In this document: in pieces, positions 44,901 to 53,112 of the stretch
Numbering within the stretch: the stretch's first letter is position 1
Layout of the letters: each line of letters starts with the position of its first letter
Assembly: GCF_024138395.1 (NCBI RefSeq)
Contig: NZ_JAMYDU010000001.1
Location: forward strand, 248,001-312,000
Reading direction: 5' to 3'
Source of the DNA: Pseudomonas mandelii
GTDB lineage: Bacteria; Pseudomonadota; Gammaproteobacteria; Pseudomonadales; Pseudomonadaceae
DNA: 64,000 bases
Made by a program: the position numbers and the translations under genes
Notes under the pieces: model-generated
Database searches by the model: none
What the model saw: the letters and a program-made list of their open reading frames with translations, nothing else
What the model was told of the DNA's origin: nothing

Positions 44901-46628
44901 ATGAAGTTCGAACCTTTTACCAAATCGCTCGTGGCAACCACATTGGCGCTGAGTTGCCTGACCGCCCACGCGGCCTCCGTCGCCCCGGTCGCAGCCGAAA
45001 ACGGCATGGTTGTCACCGCTCAGCATCTGGCCAGCCACGTCGGCGTCGATGTGCTCAAGAGTGGCGGCAACGCTGTCGATGCCGCCGTTGCGGTGGGTTA
45101 TGCGCTGGCGGTGGTGTACCCCGCGGCGGGTAACCTGGGCGGTGGCGGTTTCATGACGATTCAATTGGCGGACGGGCGCAAGACCTTCCTCGACTTCCGT
45201 GAAAAAGCCCCGCTGGCCGCGACCCCCGACATGTACCTCGACAAAGAGGGCAACGTGGTCCCGGAGTTGAGCACCCGCGGCCATCTTGCCGTTGGCGTGC
45301 CGGGGACCGTTTCGGGCATGGAACTGGCCCTGAAGAAATACGGTACCAAACCCCGCAAGGAAGTGATCGCCCCGGCAATCAAGCTTGCTGAAGACGGTTT
45401 TGTGCTGGAGCAGGGCGATGTCGACTTGCTGGAGTACGCCACCGACGTCTTCAAGAAAGACATGCGCGATTCGGGCTCGATCTTCCTGAGCAATGGCGAA
45501 CCGATGCAGGTCGGCCAGAAACTCGTGCAAAAAGACTTGAGCAAAACCCTGCGGGAAATTTCCGAGAAGGGCGCCGACGGTTTCTATAAAGGTTGGGTGG
45601 CCGACGCCATCGTCACCTCCAGTCAGGCCAACAAGGGCATCATCACCCAGGCCGATCTCGACAAATACCAGACCCGCGAACTGGCGCCGATCGAGTGCGA
45701 TTACCGTGGCTATCACGTGGTCTCGGCGCCACCGCCAAGCTCCGGTGGCGTGGTGATCTGCGAGATCATGAACATTCTCGACGGCTACCCGATGAAAGAC
45801 CTGGGCTTCCGCTCGGCTCAGGCGATGCACTACCAGATCGAAGCGATGCGCCACGCGTATGTGGACCGCAACAGCTACCTCGGCGACCCGGACTTCGTGA
45901 AAAATCCGATCGCCCATCTGCTGGATAAAAACTACGCGACCAAAATCCGCGAAGTCATCGATCCGCAGAAGGCCGGCGTGTCCCGCGAGATCAAACCCGG
46001 CGTAGCGCCCCACGAAGGCAGCAATACCACCCATTACTCGATCGTCGATAAATGGGGCAACGCGGTGTCGGTGACCTACACCCTCAACGACTGGTTCGGC
46101 GCCGGCGTCATGGCGAGCAAAACCGGGGTCATCCTCAACGATGAAATGGACGACTTCACCTCGAAAATCGGCGTGCCGAACATGTACGGTCTGGTGCAAG
46201 GCGAAGCTAATGCCATTGCTCCCGGCAAGGCACCGCTGTCGTCCATGAGCCCGACCATCGTCACCAAGGACGGCAAGGTCGTCATGGTTGTCGGCACTCC
46301 CGGTGGCAGCCGCATCATCACCGCAACCCTGCTGACCATCCTCAACGTGATCGACTACGGCATGAACATCCAGGAAGCGGTGGATGCGCCGCGTTTCCAC
46401 CAGCAATGGCTGCCGGAAGAAACCAACCTGGAGAACTTCGCCACCAGCCCGGACACCAAGAAAATGCTCGAAAGCTGGGGGCACAAATTTGCCGGGCCGC
46501 AGGACCCCAACCATATCGCAGCTATTCTGGTAGGTGCGCCTTCGCTGGAAGGCAAGCCAGTGGGCAAGAACCGCTTCTATGGAGCGAACGACCCACGGCG
46601 TAATACCGGGTTGTCACTCGGTTACTGA
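44901..46628 (+). CDS. ggt: Gamma-glutamyltransferase
   Basis: GGT is a periplasmic N-terminal-nucleophile hydrolase that cleaves or transfers the gamma-glutamyl group of glutathione. The 575-residue product has a signal peptide (MKFEPFTKSLVATTLALSCLTAHAAS). The self-cleavage site lies at the catalytic Thr of GSNTTHYSIVDKWGNAVS (about residue 380), and substrate motifs APLSSMSPTIV and GTPGGSRIITATLL are intact. It is monocistronic and followed by a palindromic repeat. Confidence 0.95.
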   Translation: MKFEPFTKSLVATTLALSCLTAHAASVAPVAAENGMVVTAQHLASHVGVDVLKSGGNAVDAAVAVGYALAVVYPAAGNLGGGGFMTIQLADGRKTFLDFREKAPLAATPDMYLDKEGNVVPELSTRGHLAVGVPGTVSGMELALKKYGTKPRKEVIAPAIKLAEDGFVLEQGDVDLLEYATDVFKKDMRDSGSIFLSNGEPMQVGQKLVQKDLSKTLREISEKGADGFYKGWVADAIVTSSQANKGIITQADLDKYQTRELAPIECDYRGYHVVSAPPPSSGGVVICEIMNILDGYPMKDLGFRSAQAMHYQIEAMRHAYVDRNSYLGDPDFVKNPIAHLLDKNYATKIREVIDPQKAGVSREIKPGVAPHEGSNTTHYSIVDKWGNAVSVTYTLNDWFGAGVMASKTGVILNDEMDDFTSKIGVPNMYGLVQGEANAIAPGKAPLSSMSPTIVTKDGKVVMVVGTPGGSRIITATLLTILNVIDYGMNIQEAVDAPRFHQQWLPEETNLENFATSPDTKKMLESWGHKFAGPQDPNHIAAILVGAPSLEGKPVGKNRFYGANDPRRNTGLSLGY

Positions 46629-46672
46629 AACAGGCGATCACCGGCCACTTCATCTCCCTGGGTGGCCCCGAT

Positions 46673-46767
46673 CCCCTGTAGGAGCTGCCGAAGGCTGCGA
46701 TCTTTTGCCTTTGATGTCAGCGAAAGCAAGATCAAAAGATCGCAGCCTTCGGCAGCTCCTACAGGGG
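46673..46767. repeat. Palindromic repeat family 2 (GTAGGAGCTGCCGAAGGCTGC), copy 1
   Basis: A long, almost perfect hairpin has arms that read CCCCTGTAGGAGCTGCCGAAG GCTGCGATCTTTTG and its reverse complement. It is distinct from the GGGCTTGCCCGC REP. A second copy lies at 49940–50043. It sits after ggt. Confidence 0.88.
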
Positions 46768-46845
46768 CTGAACGCAAGCTCGACAGCTGCTACAGAAAGG
46801 GAGTTGAATTCCATCGTTTTACCGACCTATCTAAGGAAGGAAACC

Positions 46846-47379
46846 ATGAGCACCGCACTCCTGATCATAGATGTCCAACGCGCGCTGTGCACCGGCGAGT
46901 ATGAATGCTTCGACATCCAGCGCGTCATCGACACCATCAACGATCTCAGCACCAAAGCCCGGGCCGCCGACATCCCGGTCATCCTGATCCAGCACGAAGA
47001 AGAGGGCGACCTGTTGCAATACGGCGGCGAAGGCTGGCAACTGGCCGACGGTCTGAAAACTTCATCCCAAGACCTGCGCGTGCGCAAAACCACCCCGGAT
47101 TCGTTCTACCAGACTCACTTGCATGAACAGCTGCAAGAACTGGACGCCACACGCCTGATCATCTGCGGCCTGCAAACCGACTACTGCGTCAACGCGACCG
47201 TTCGCCAGGCGCATCAATTGGGCTACGACGTCGTGCTGGTGGCCGACGCCCATTCCACCATCGACAACGGCACGATGAGCGCCGAAGACATCATCGCCGA
47301 ACACAACAAGGATCTGGCGCACCTGACCGGCTCCGTGGCGCGGATCGATGTTGTCCGGGCTAGCGAAATCAAAGTCTGA
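46846..47379 (+). CDS. Isochorismatase-family cysteine hydrolase
   Basis: The 177-residue product has the catalytic triad of the family at D9 (LLIIDVQRA), K81 (RVRKTTPDSF) and C114 (GLQTDYCVNATVR). Such hydrolases act on isochorismate, nicotinamide, ureido or other amides; the substrate here is not evident. A strong AAGGAAGGAAACC ribosome site precedes the ATG. A LuxR-type regulator gene follows on the same strand after about 110 bp. Confidence 0.9.
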   Translation: MSTALLIIDVQRALCTGEYECFDIQRVIDTINDLSTKARAADIPVILIQHEEEGDLLQYGGEGWQLADGLKTSSQDLRVRKTTPDSFYQTHLHEQLQELDATRLIICGLQTDYCVNATVRQAHQLGYDVVLVADAHSTIDNGTMSAEDIIAEHNKDLAHLTGSVARIDVVRASEIKV

Positions 47380-47390
47380 AAACACTATCA

Positions 47391-47418
47391 GCCCCGTGGC
47401 GAGCGAGCTTGCTCGCCT
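47391..47418. repeat. Single REP half (GGCGAGCGAGCTTGCTCGCC)
   Basis: An isolated REP core with the GAGCTTGCTCGC variant lies between the isochorismatase and the LuxR gene. It has no inverted partner. Confidence 0.75.
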
Positions 47419-47491
47419 GGTGCTGGACGCAATCGCTGCGCCTATGGCATGGTCAAAAAAAATACGCCATGTAGCGAACAGGATCAGAACA

Positions 47492-48514
47492 ATGGAGGAG
47501 GGTGATGAGGTCGGCGCCAAGGCGTCGATGGCAACGCTGAAAGCGTTCAATCTTTGCGTACTGCACTTGGGGCGTCTTGCCCGGAATCGTGGTGCATCCC
47601 GGTTCATCACCGACGGCCTGCAGGCATTTAGCCAACTGGTGCCCTTCGCTTCGGCCTGGTGGGGTGAGATGTCTGCGTCAGGCGTCGATGTTTCGCCCAG
47701 AAACTGGATGCATGGGCGAATCAATCTGCCCGAGTCGTTTGCCGCCGAGTGGCACACGTGTGCGCGCAACGACAAATTCTCCCATGACACCATGAGTCGA
47801 CCCGGTGAGGTCTTGCGCGATAGCGGCTTCAATGACCCCAATGAAGAAGTGAACGCCTTCGCTCGGCGCCACGATCTCTACTACCTGATGTGTATCACCT
47901 TCGAATTGCCTGAAAGCGGCTTGATGTTCTTCGTCTGTCTCTACCGGGGCATTGATGCCTCGGCTTTCAACGACAACGAGGCCGATCTGTTCTCGGCTTT
48001 CTGCGACCACTTGTTGCAGCTGTGGCGATTCCAGGTACAGGACATGATTCGCTCCGACACGGGCAACGGGGCGTCTGATTTTGGCGTCGCGCGCATGGAC
48101 GGCAGTTTGCTGTACGTGGGGGCAACGCTGTGCGCAGCCATCGAACGGGAGTTACCCGGCTGGAACGGTTCAATGCTTCCCGCGCAGGTGATCGCGCAAC
48201 TGCAAAAGGCACCCTGCGTCATGCGCCTGGGCCGCTGCGTCCTGACACTGAGCCCTAACGCCGAACACGTCATCCTGTCGCTCGAAGCCCAGTCGCGCGG
48301 GGCGATGCTCGCGCCACGCGAGCGAACGGCAGCGATGCTGTTTGCCGCCGGCCATTCCTACAAGGAGATTGCCAAAATCCTGGAGTTGAGTCCTGCGACA
48401 GTGCGCACCTATCTGCGCAACTGCTACCTGCAACTGGGCGTGAAGAGCAAGGTGGAACTGGGTTCTGTACTGCGTTCAGCGACCTCGCTCGCGGATGCGA
48501 CGCGCCGCGATTAA
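47492..48514 (+). CDS. LuxR family transcriptional regulator
   Basis: The 340-residue product has a C-terminal LuxR-type helix-turn-helix (about residues 275–335: LAPRERTAAMLFAAGHSYKEIAKILELSPATVRTYLRN). The N-terminal part has no recognised ligand domain. The start MEEGDEVGA has AGGA about 7 nt upstream; the frame extends further into the REP half and the end of the previous gene, which was not used. There is no quorum-sensing synthase nearby. Confidence 0.87.
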   Translation: MEEGDEVGAKASMATLKAFNLCVLHLGRLARNRGASRFITDGLQAFSQLVPFASAWWGEMSASGVDVSPRNWMHGRINLPESFAAEWHTCARNDKFSHDTMSRPGEVLRDSGFNDPNEEVNAFARRHDLYYLMCITFELPESGLMFFVCLYRGIDASAFNDNEADLFSAFCDHLLQLWRFQVQDMIRSDTGNGASDFGVARMDGSLLYVGATLCAAIERELPGWNGSMLPAQVIAQLQKAPCVMRLGRCVLTLSPNAEHVILSLEAQSRGAMLAPRERTAAMLFAAGHSYKEIAKILELSPATVRTYLRNCYLQLGVKSKVELGSVLRSATSLADATRRD

Positions 48515-48534
48515 ATCCGCCTACAACGCGCCCT

Positions 48535-48846
48535 CTGTAGGAGCGAGGCTTGCCCGCGAAGAACGATAACGCGGTGTGCCAGACCTGACGCCTTCGCGGG
48601 CAAGCCTTAATGCCAGTCAGTTAAGCAATTTCAGCCGCGATGCACTCTTTGTAGCAGCTGGCGAAGCCTGCGTTCGGCTGCGCAGCAGTCGTAAATCCGG
48701 CTGATGCGGTCTGCCTGACATACCGCGATCTCTGATTTTACGACTGCTTCGCAGCCGAACGCAGGCTTCGCCAGCTGCTACAAAGAGTGCGTCGCGGCTG
48801 AAATTGCTTAACTGATTGGCATTAGGGCAAGCCCGCTCCCACAGGG
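48535..48846. repeat. REP pair interrupted by a MITE-like element
   Basis: The outer sequence is a REP pair: CTGTAGGAGCGAGGCTTGCCCGCGAAG at the left and TTCGCGGGCAAGCC...CGCTCCCACAGGG at the right. The right copy is split by the inserted element at 48607–48824 and becomes continuous when that element and one GGGCAAGCC are removed. Confidence 0.9.
48607..48824. mobile_element. MITE-like element, 88-bp inverted arms, 9-bp target duplication
   Basis: A 218-bp element has near-perfect inverted arms (48608–48695 and 48737–48824, differing at only a few positions) that begin TAATGCCA(G/A)TCAGTTAAGC. It is flanked by the direct repeat GGGCAAGCC (48598–48606 and 48825–48833), as expected for a target-site duplication of 9 bp, possibly 10 with one mismatch. 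It encodes no protein, so it would need a transposase supplied in trans. The inner arm contains a GTAGCAGCTGGCGAAGCCTG palindrome of a type common in Pseudomonas. Confidence 0.85.
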
Positions 48847-48891
48847 AAAGCATTGGCAATAAGCGTTGTGCCGGGCACCACCATCGCAGAC

Positions 48892-49479
48892 CTACGGCAA
48901 CAGCAAATACCCCGCACTCACCGCCAGCAACAACGCCATGATCCGGTTGAACAGGCGCATCCCCGCCGGATTGCTCAGATAACCACGCAAAAACGTCCCG
49001 GCATATGCCCAGCAACCCACCGACAAGTAGCAGATCACCAGATACACCGCCGCAAACTGCCACACCAGCCGCGCTTCGCCATCGGCGACAAACGCCCCCA
49101 TCCCGGCCACACAGGCCAGCCAGGCTTTCGGGTTGAGCCATTGCATCACCGCGCCATACAGCATCGACGGCGCCCGACCTGACTCCTTGGCATCGAGCTG
49201 ACCGTTATCAGTGGCCAATTTGAAAGCCATGAACAGCAGAAACGCCACCCCCGCCCATTGCACCACCCGCGTCAGCGCCGGCCAACGTTGCAACACTTCA
49301 TGCAAACCCAACCCCATCAGCACCAACAGCAGCACGAACCCCAGGGTCGCCCCGGCCACATGCCGCTGACTGGCGCGAAAGCCGAACTGCGCGCCAGAGC
49401 TCAACGCCACGATGTTCACCGGTCCCGGCGTAATCGAAGCCGCCAGCGCAAACGCGGCCATGGAAAGAACAAGACTCAT
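48892..49479 (-). CDS. LysE family amino-acid exporter
   Basis: The 195-residue product has six predicted membrane helices and the family motifs ITPGPVNIVALSSGAQFGFRAS (helix 1 loop) and MLYGAVMQWLNPKAW. RhtB/LysE exporters secrete amino acids or related compounds; the substrate is unknown. The start MSLVLSMAAF is preferred over one five codons upstream. A decayed fragment of another LysE-type gene lies at about 58,020. Confidence 0.9.
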   Translation of the reverse strand: MSLVLSMAAFALAASITPGPVNIVALSSGAQFGFRASQRHVAGATLGFVLLLVLMGLGLHEVLQRWPALTRVVQWAGVAFLLFMAFKLATDNGQLDAKESGRAPSMLYGAVMQWLNPKAWLACVAGMGAFVADGEARLVWQFAAVYLVICYLSVGCWAYAGTFLRGYLSNPAGMRLFNRIMALLLAVSAGYLLLP

Positions 49480-49719
49480 CGCATACCTCTTCAATTCAGT
49501 TGAACAGGCTTAAAGGTAAGGAGGCACCTGAGCGACGTATTGAAGAAAACTCCCCTCTGCGTTATTGCAAGCCTGCCACGATGTGCCCTGAGGCGGGCCT
49601 ATACTCTAAGAGTCGGCACACTCGAAGCGACTTGCAATGGTGTTTGGTATACGGGGTATCGCGTCGAGTGATCGTTCACGCAGGCCACGGCCTGCCTTCG
49701 TCGTAGGGAGGAAAAGATC

Positions 49720-49932
49720 ATGGCGCGTAAATATATTGACTGCCGCGAGTTTCCAAGCGCTTCCAAATGCTCGGTCGCGTTGTCCGCAGACTCTGAAAAC
49801 GAACTGCTCGAGGCTGCCGCGCAGCATGCGGTCAGCGTTCACAAGCACACCGACTCACCGGAACTGCGTGCTCAACTGAAGACAATGTTTCACGACGGCA
49901 CTCCGCCTGTTGAAGCACCGCGTCCCGCTTGA
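49720..49932 (+). CDS. DUF1059 family small protein
   Basis: The 70-residue product MARKYIDCREFPSASKCSVALSADSENELLEAAAQHAVSVH has the two cysteines and the HA...H pattern of DUF1059, a small protein family of unknown function. It starts after a strong AGGGAGGAAAAGATC ribosome site. It stands alone between LysE and a palindromic repeat. Confidence 0.85.
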   Translation: MARKYIDCREFPSASKCSVALSADSENELLEAAAQHAVSVHKHTDSPELRAQLKTMFHDGTPPVEAPRPA

Positions 49933-49939
49933 TATGGCC

Positions 49940-50043
49940 CCCCGTAGGATCTGCCGAAGGCTGCGATCTTTTGATCTTGATCTTCGGCGATCTTGATGAA
50001 AATCAAGATCAAAAGATCGCAGCCTTCGGCAGCTCCTACGGGG
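49940..50043. repeat. Palindromic repeat family 2, copy 2
   Basis: The arms CCCCGTAGGATCTGCCGAAGG / CTTCGGCAGCTCCTACGGGG enclose CTGCGATCTTTTGATCTTGA and its inverted copy, so almost the whole 104 bp can fold into one hairpin. It is the same family as 46673–46767. Confidence 0.88.
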
Positions 50044-50089
50044 ATTTGGTGTGTATGGGAGACCTTGTTTGATGTCAGGTTTGAGCGCT

Positions 50090-51580
50090 TCAGAAAGTGC
50101 GTTGGCTTGATGAGTTCCTTTCTGCCAACTCTATGCACTTCAGCGCCAGGATCGTCGTCGGATCGACAAGAGTCACGGTGTGCCCATTGATTTCAAACGC
50201 CTCGCAATGGTCGAGCACCAGGGGCAATTCCGTACACCCCAGGATCAGCACCCCCGCCCCCAACTCACACAGGTGTTCGGCTGCCAGCAGCAGCTGTTCT
50301 TTGCAAAGCCCTTGGGTGAATCCGGCCTTGATGCCTCGCTGTCCATAGATGGCGTCCATGACCATCGCTTGGTAATCGACGCCAGGCGTGAGGATTTGAA
50401 GCCCGGCGCGACGGGCGGCCTGGTGATAAACCTGGCTTTGCACGGTACCGGATGTCGCCAAAAGACCGATTGCCTTACCCGAACCATATTTGTGCACTAT
50501 CCATTCCACCGTCTCGGTCAGCATGTTCACGATGGGTACCCTCAGGTGCGTCTGAATACGCTCAACGAAAGCATGGGCGGTATTGCAGGGTATCGCGATG
50601 GCATTGGCGCCCGCGCTTTCGAGACGTTTGCAGGTTGCATACATCGCCATCGTGGGATCCGTTTCATCTCGTAGCAGACTGGCCGTTCGGTCCGGTATTT
50701 GCGGGTTTTGCTCAACCACCATTTTGATGTGTTCCTGATCCTTCCCCGCCGGCGTATGGGCGACCACCTTGCCCATGAAATCCACGGTGGCGGCAGGCCC
50801 GACGCCACCCAGGATGCCAAGTTTGAAAGGGGGACGTCTGGTCTGTCTGCTCTCCACCGTGGCGAAATTCGCGTAGATCTCATTGATGTCCAGGACGGCA
50901 ACCCCTCGACGCTGCAGGTCAGCGCAGACCAGCGAAAGCTCTGTCATGCCGGGCAAGATCACCGTGGCGCCCTGCACCTGCAAGGAGAGGCACGCCTGGT
51001 AAACTGCTTCAAAGGGTACGCCTTCCAGGTGACCGTCCTTGATGCCGTTCAAGCCATACATGGCCTCCATCAACGCCGATTGCGCTTGCGGATCCGGGTA
51101 AACAATCTTGAAATCCTTTTCGAAATGTCGTTCGAACAACCCGCAATGGCGGACAAAGTCGGAGGCGATGACCCCCAGGGTCGCTTGCGGCTCGACGACG
51201 TGGCTAACGTGCCGGGTCAAAGCGGTCATCATGTCCAACACCGGAATGCCAAGCTCCTCCTGAATTTCAGCGCGAAAAGTATGACTAGCGAAGCATGGAA
51301 GCATCACGGCATCGAAGCCACTTTCCTCGAACGACTTGCACACCTGGAACACATAGAACTTGCGCGAAGTCATGCTCGCTCCGCTGTCCAGGGGCAGCAG
51401 CACGTCCTTGAAAGGGTGCTGCTCAAACAGGAAATGGTATCGGCCCTGGTCCTCCAGCACGGCTCTGGACTTGACCAACTTATAGAACAGATCGCCCCCG
51501 GCCAGTGACCCGAGCCCACCGACAATACCCAGTTTGCGGACAACAGAAGCTTTGTTAGTCGACTTCGCTTTAACCTTCAT
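50090..51580 (-). CDS. Tandem aspartate/glutamate racemase-family protein
   Basis: The 496-residue protein is two Asp/Glu racemase domains in a row (about residues 15–245 and 250–490); single-domain members have about 230 residues. The second domain has both catalytic cysteines: C332 (IPCNTAH) and C449 (LGCTELP). The first has C96 (LPCFASH), but the second cysteine is replaced by M212 (LPGMTELSL), so that site should not racemise by the two-base mechanism. Its start overlaps the symporter stop by 4 bp. The likely substrate is an acidic amino acid imported by that symporter, which is an inference from context. Confidence 0.88.
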   Translation of the reverse strand: MKVKAKSTNKASVVRKLGIVGGLGSLAGGDLFYKLVKSRAVLEDQGRYHFLFEQHPFKDVLLPLDSGASMTSRKFYVFQVCKSFEESGFDAVMLPCFASHTFRAEIQEELGIPVLDMMTALTRHVSHVVEPQATLGVIASDFVRHCGLFERHFEKDFKIVYPDPQAQSALMEAMYGLNGIKDGHLEGVPFEAVYQACLSLQVQGATVILPGMTELSLVCADLQRRGVAVLDINEIYANFATVESRQTRRPPFKLGILGGVGPAATVDFMGKVVAHTPAGKDQEHIKMVVEQNPQIPDRTASLLRDETDPTMAMYATCKRLESAGANAIAIPCNTAHAFVERIQTHLRVPIVNMLTETVEWIVHKYGSGKAIGLLATSGTVQSQVYHQAARRAGLQILTPGVDYQAMVMDAIYGQRGIKAGFTQGLCKEQLLLAAEHLCELGAGVLILGCTELPLVLDHCEAFEINGHTVTLVDPTTILALKCIELAERNSSSQRTF

Positions 51581-52887
51581 GACCTAACTCCTCTAGCCAC
51601 CGAAACCGGTTCGGATCGAGACCGTACTGGAGCCTGTGCTTCGCCCTCCTCCACGGGTTCTTCATGAGGCTCGGACTTGGCGACGACGGCCGTTGCGATA
51701 CTGTTCCCCACAACGTTGGTGGCCGTGCGAGCCATGTCCAGGAACTGGTCAATGCCAATGATCAGCAGCAGGCCGGCTTCAGGAAGATTGAACATGGGCA
51801 GCGTCGCAGCGACGACAACGACGGAGGCACGTGCCACACCCGCCATGCCCTTGCTGGTGACCATCAACGTCAAAAGAATCAGCAGTTGCTGGGTAAAGCT
51901 CAGGTCGATGTTGTACGCCTGGGCAATGAACATGATCGCGAATGCCTGGTACATCATCGAACCGTCAAGGTTGAACGAGTAACCCAGGGGCAACACGAAG
52001 CTGGACACCCGTTTTGGAGCGCCAAACTTCTCCAGCGCTTCAATGGTTTTTGGGTAAGCGGACTCGCTGCTGGCGGTCGAAAACGCCAGGAGGATCGGCT
52101 CGCGAATCAGTTTGCCGAGGTCAAAAACCGATCGTCCGAGGAACACATAGCCTGCGCCGAACAACACCGCCCAAAGGATGACAATCCCCAAGTAGAACTC
52201 GGCAATCAGCTTGCCGTAATCAACGAGTAAACCAAGCCCCTGGGTAGTAATGGCCGATGCGATGGCGGCGAAAACACCAATCGGCGCGAAAGCCATCACG
52301 TAGTCGGTGATCTTGAACATCACCTTCGCCAACTCCTCGATGGAGTCCGTTATCTTCGTGTAGCCAGCGCGTTTGACACCTGCCAGGGCGAATCCGAAGA
52401 ACAGCGAAAAGACCACAATTTGCAGGATCTCGTTGTTAGCCATGGCCTCGGCAATACTGCGAGGGAACACATGACTGATGAAGGTCTTGAGACTGAAATC
52501 GCCCGTGTTGACTGGCACGGCCGCGGTTGCATGTTGAACAACCTCCATATTCAATCCGGCACCGGGTTGAAACAGGTTAACCAGCCCCATCCCGATCATC
52601 AGTGAGATGACTGAAGCCGTCACGAACCACGCCATTGCCCGCATGCCGATCCGTCCAACGGAACGAGAGTTACCCATGCTGGCGATGCCACCGACCAGCG
52701 TTGCAAAAACCAGGGGGGCGATGATCATCTTGATCAATCGCAGGAAAATATCGGTGACCATCGAAAAGTAAGCCGCAATCTCCTTGGCACTTTGCTCGCT
52801 CCCTGCGAAATGGTGACACGCCCAACCCACAAGCACGCCCAGCACAATGCCAATCGCAATTCGACGTGGAAGCTTATTTTTCTTCAC
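51577..52887 (-). CDS. Dicarboxylate/amino acid:cation symporter (GltP/DctA family)
   Basis: The 436-residue membrane protein belongs to the DAACS family, with eight helices and two hairpin loops. The signatures ASSESAYPKTIEALEKFG (HP1), LGYSFNLDGSMMYQ (helix 7) and the HP2 region TSKGMAGVARAS are present. Members import C4-dicarboxylates, glutamate or aspartate with H+ or Na+. It is coupled to the racemase gene (ATGA overlap) and divergent from a LysR-type regulator, so it is probably inducible. Amino acid rather than dicarboxylate transport is favoured by the racemase partner. Confidence 0.92.
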   Translation of the reverse strand: MKKNKLPRRIAIGIVLGVLVGWACHHFAGSEQSAKEIAAYFSMVTDIFLRLIKMIIAPLVFATLVGGIASMGNSRSVGRIGMRAMAWFVTASVISLMIGMGLVNLFQPGAGLNMEVVQHATAAVPVNTGDFSLKTFISHVFPRSIAEAMANNEILQIVVFSLFFGFALAGVKRAGYTKITDSIEELAKVMFKITDYVMAFAPIGVFAAIASAITTQGLGLLVDYGKLIAEFYLGIVILWAVLFGAGYVFLGRSVFDLGKLIREPILLAFSTASSESAYPKTIEALEKFGAPKRVSSFVLPLGYSFNLDGSMMYQAFAIMFIAQAYNIDLSFTQQLLILLTLMVTSKGMAGVARASVVVVAATLPMFNLPEAGLLLIIGIDQFLDMARTATNVVGNSIATAVVAKSEPHEEPVEEGEAQAPVRSRSEPVSVARGVRS

Positions 52888-53112
52888 GGAGCTGTCCTCA
52901 AGTAGTTATTGGATTTTTTTACTTGGCAGGGTCAATTTGATTCGCCCAATGCTCTGAGGGGCATTGGTGCTGTGCTGATTCTAAGGACCGGATCAACCAG
53001 GCTTGATGAGTAATCCTGCTAGGCCCATGCGCTTTTGGAATAGTTATTGAACAGCCGCGATGGCCAGGCGATTCCAACGTAAAATGGCGCTCTCACAGCG
53101 GGAGATCCCGAT

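Noticed and set aside
48607..48824. Small RNA gene
   Set aside because: The strong hairpin is explained better as a MITE because of its terminal repeats and the flanking 9-bp duplication.
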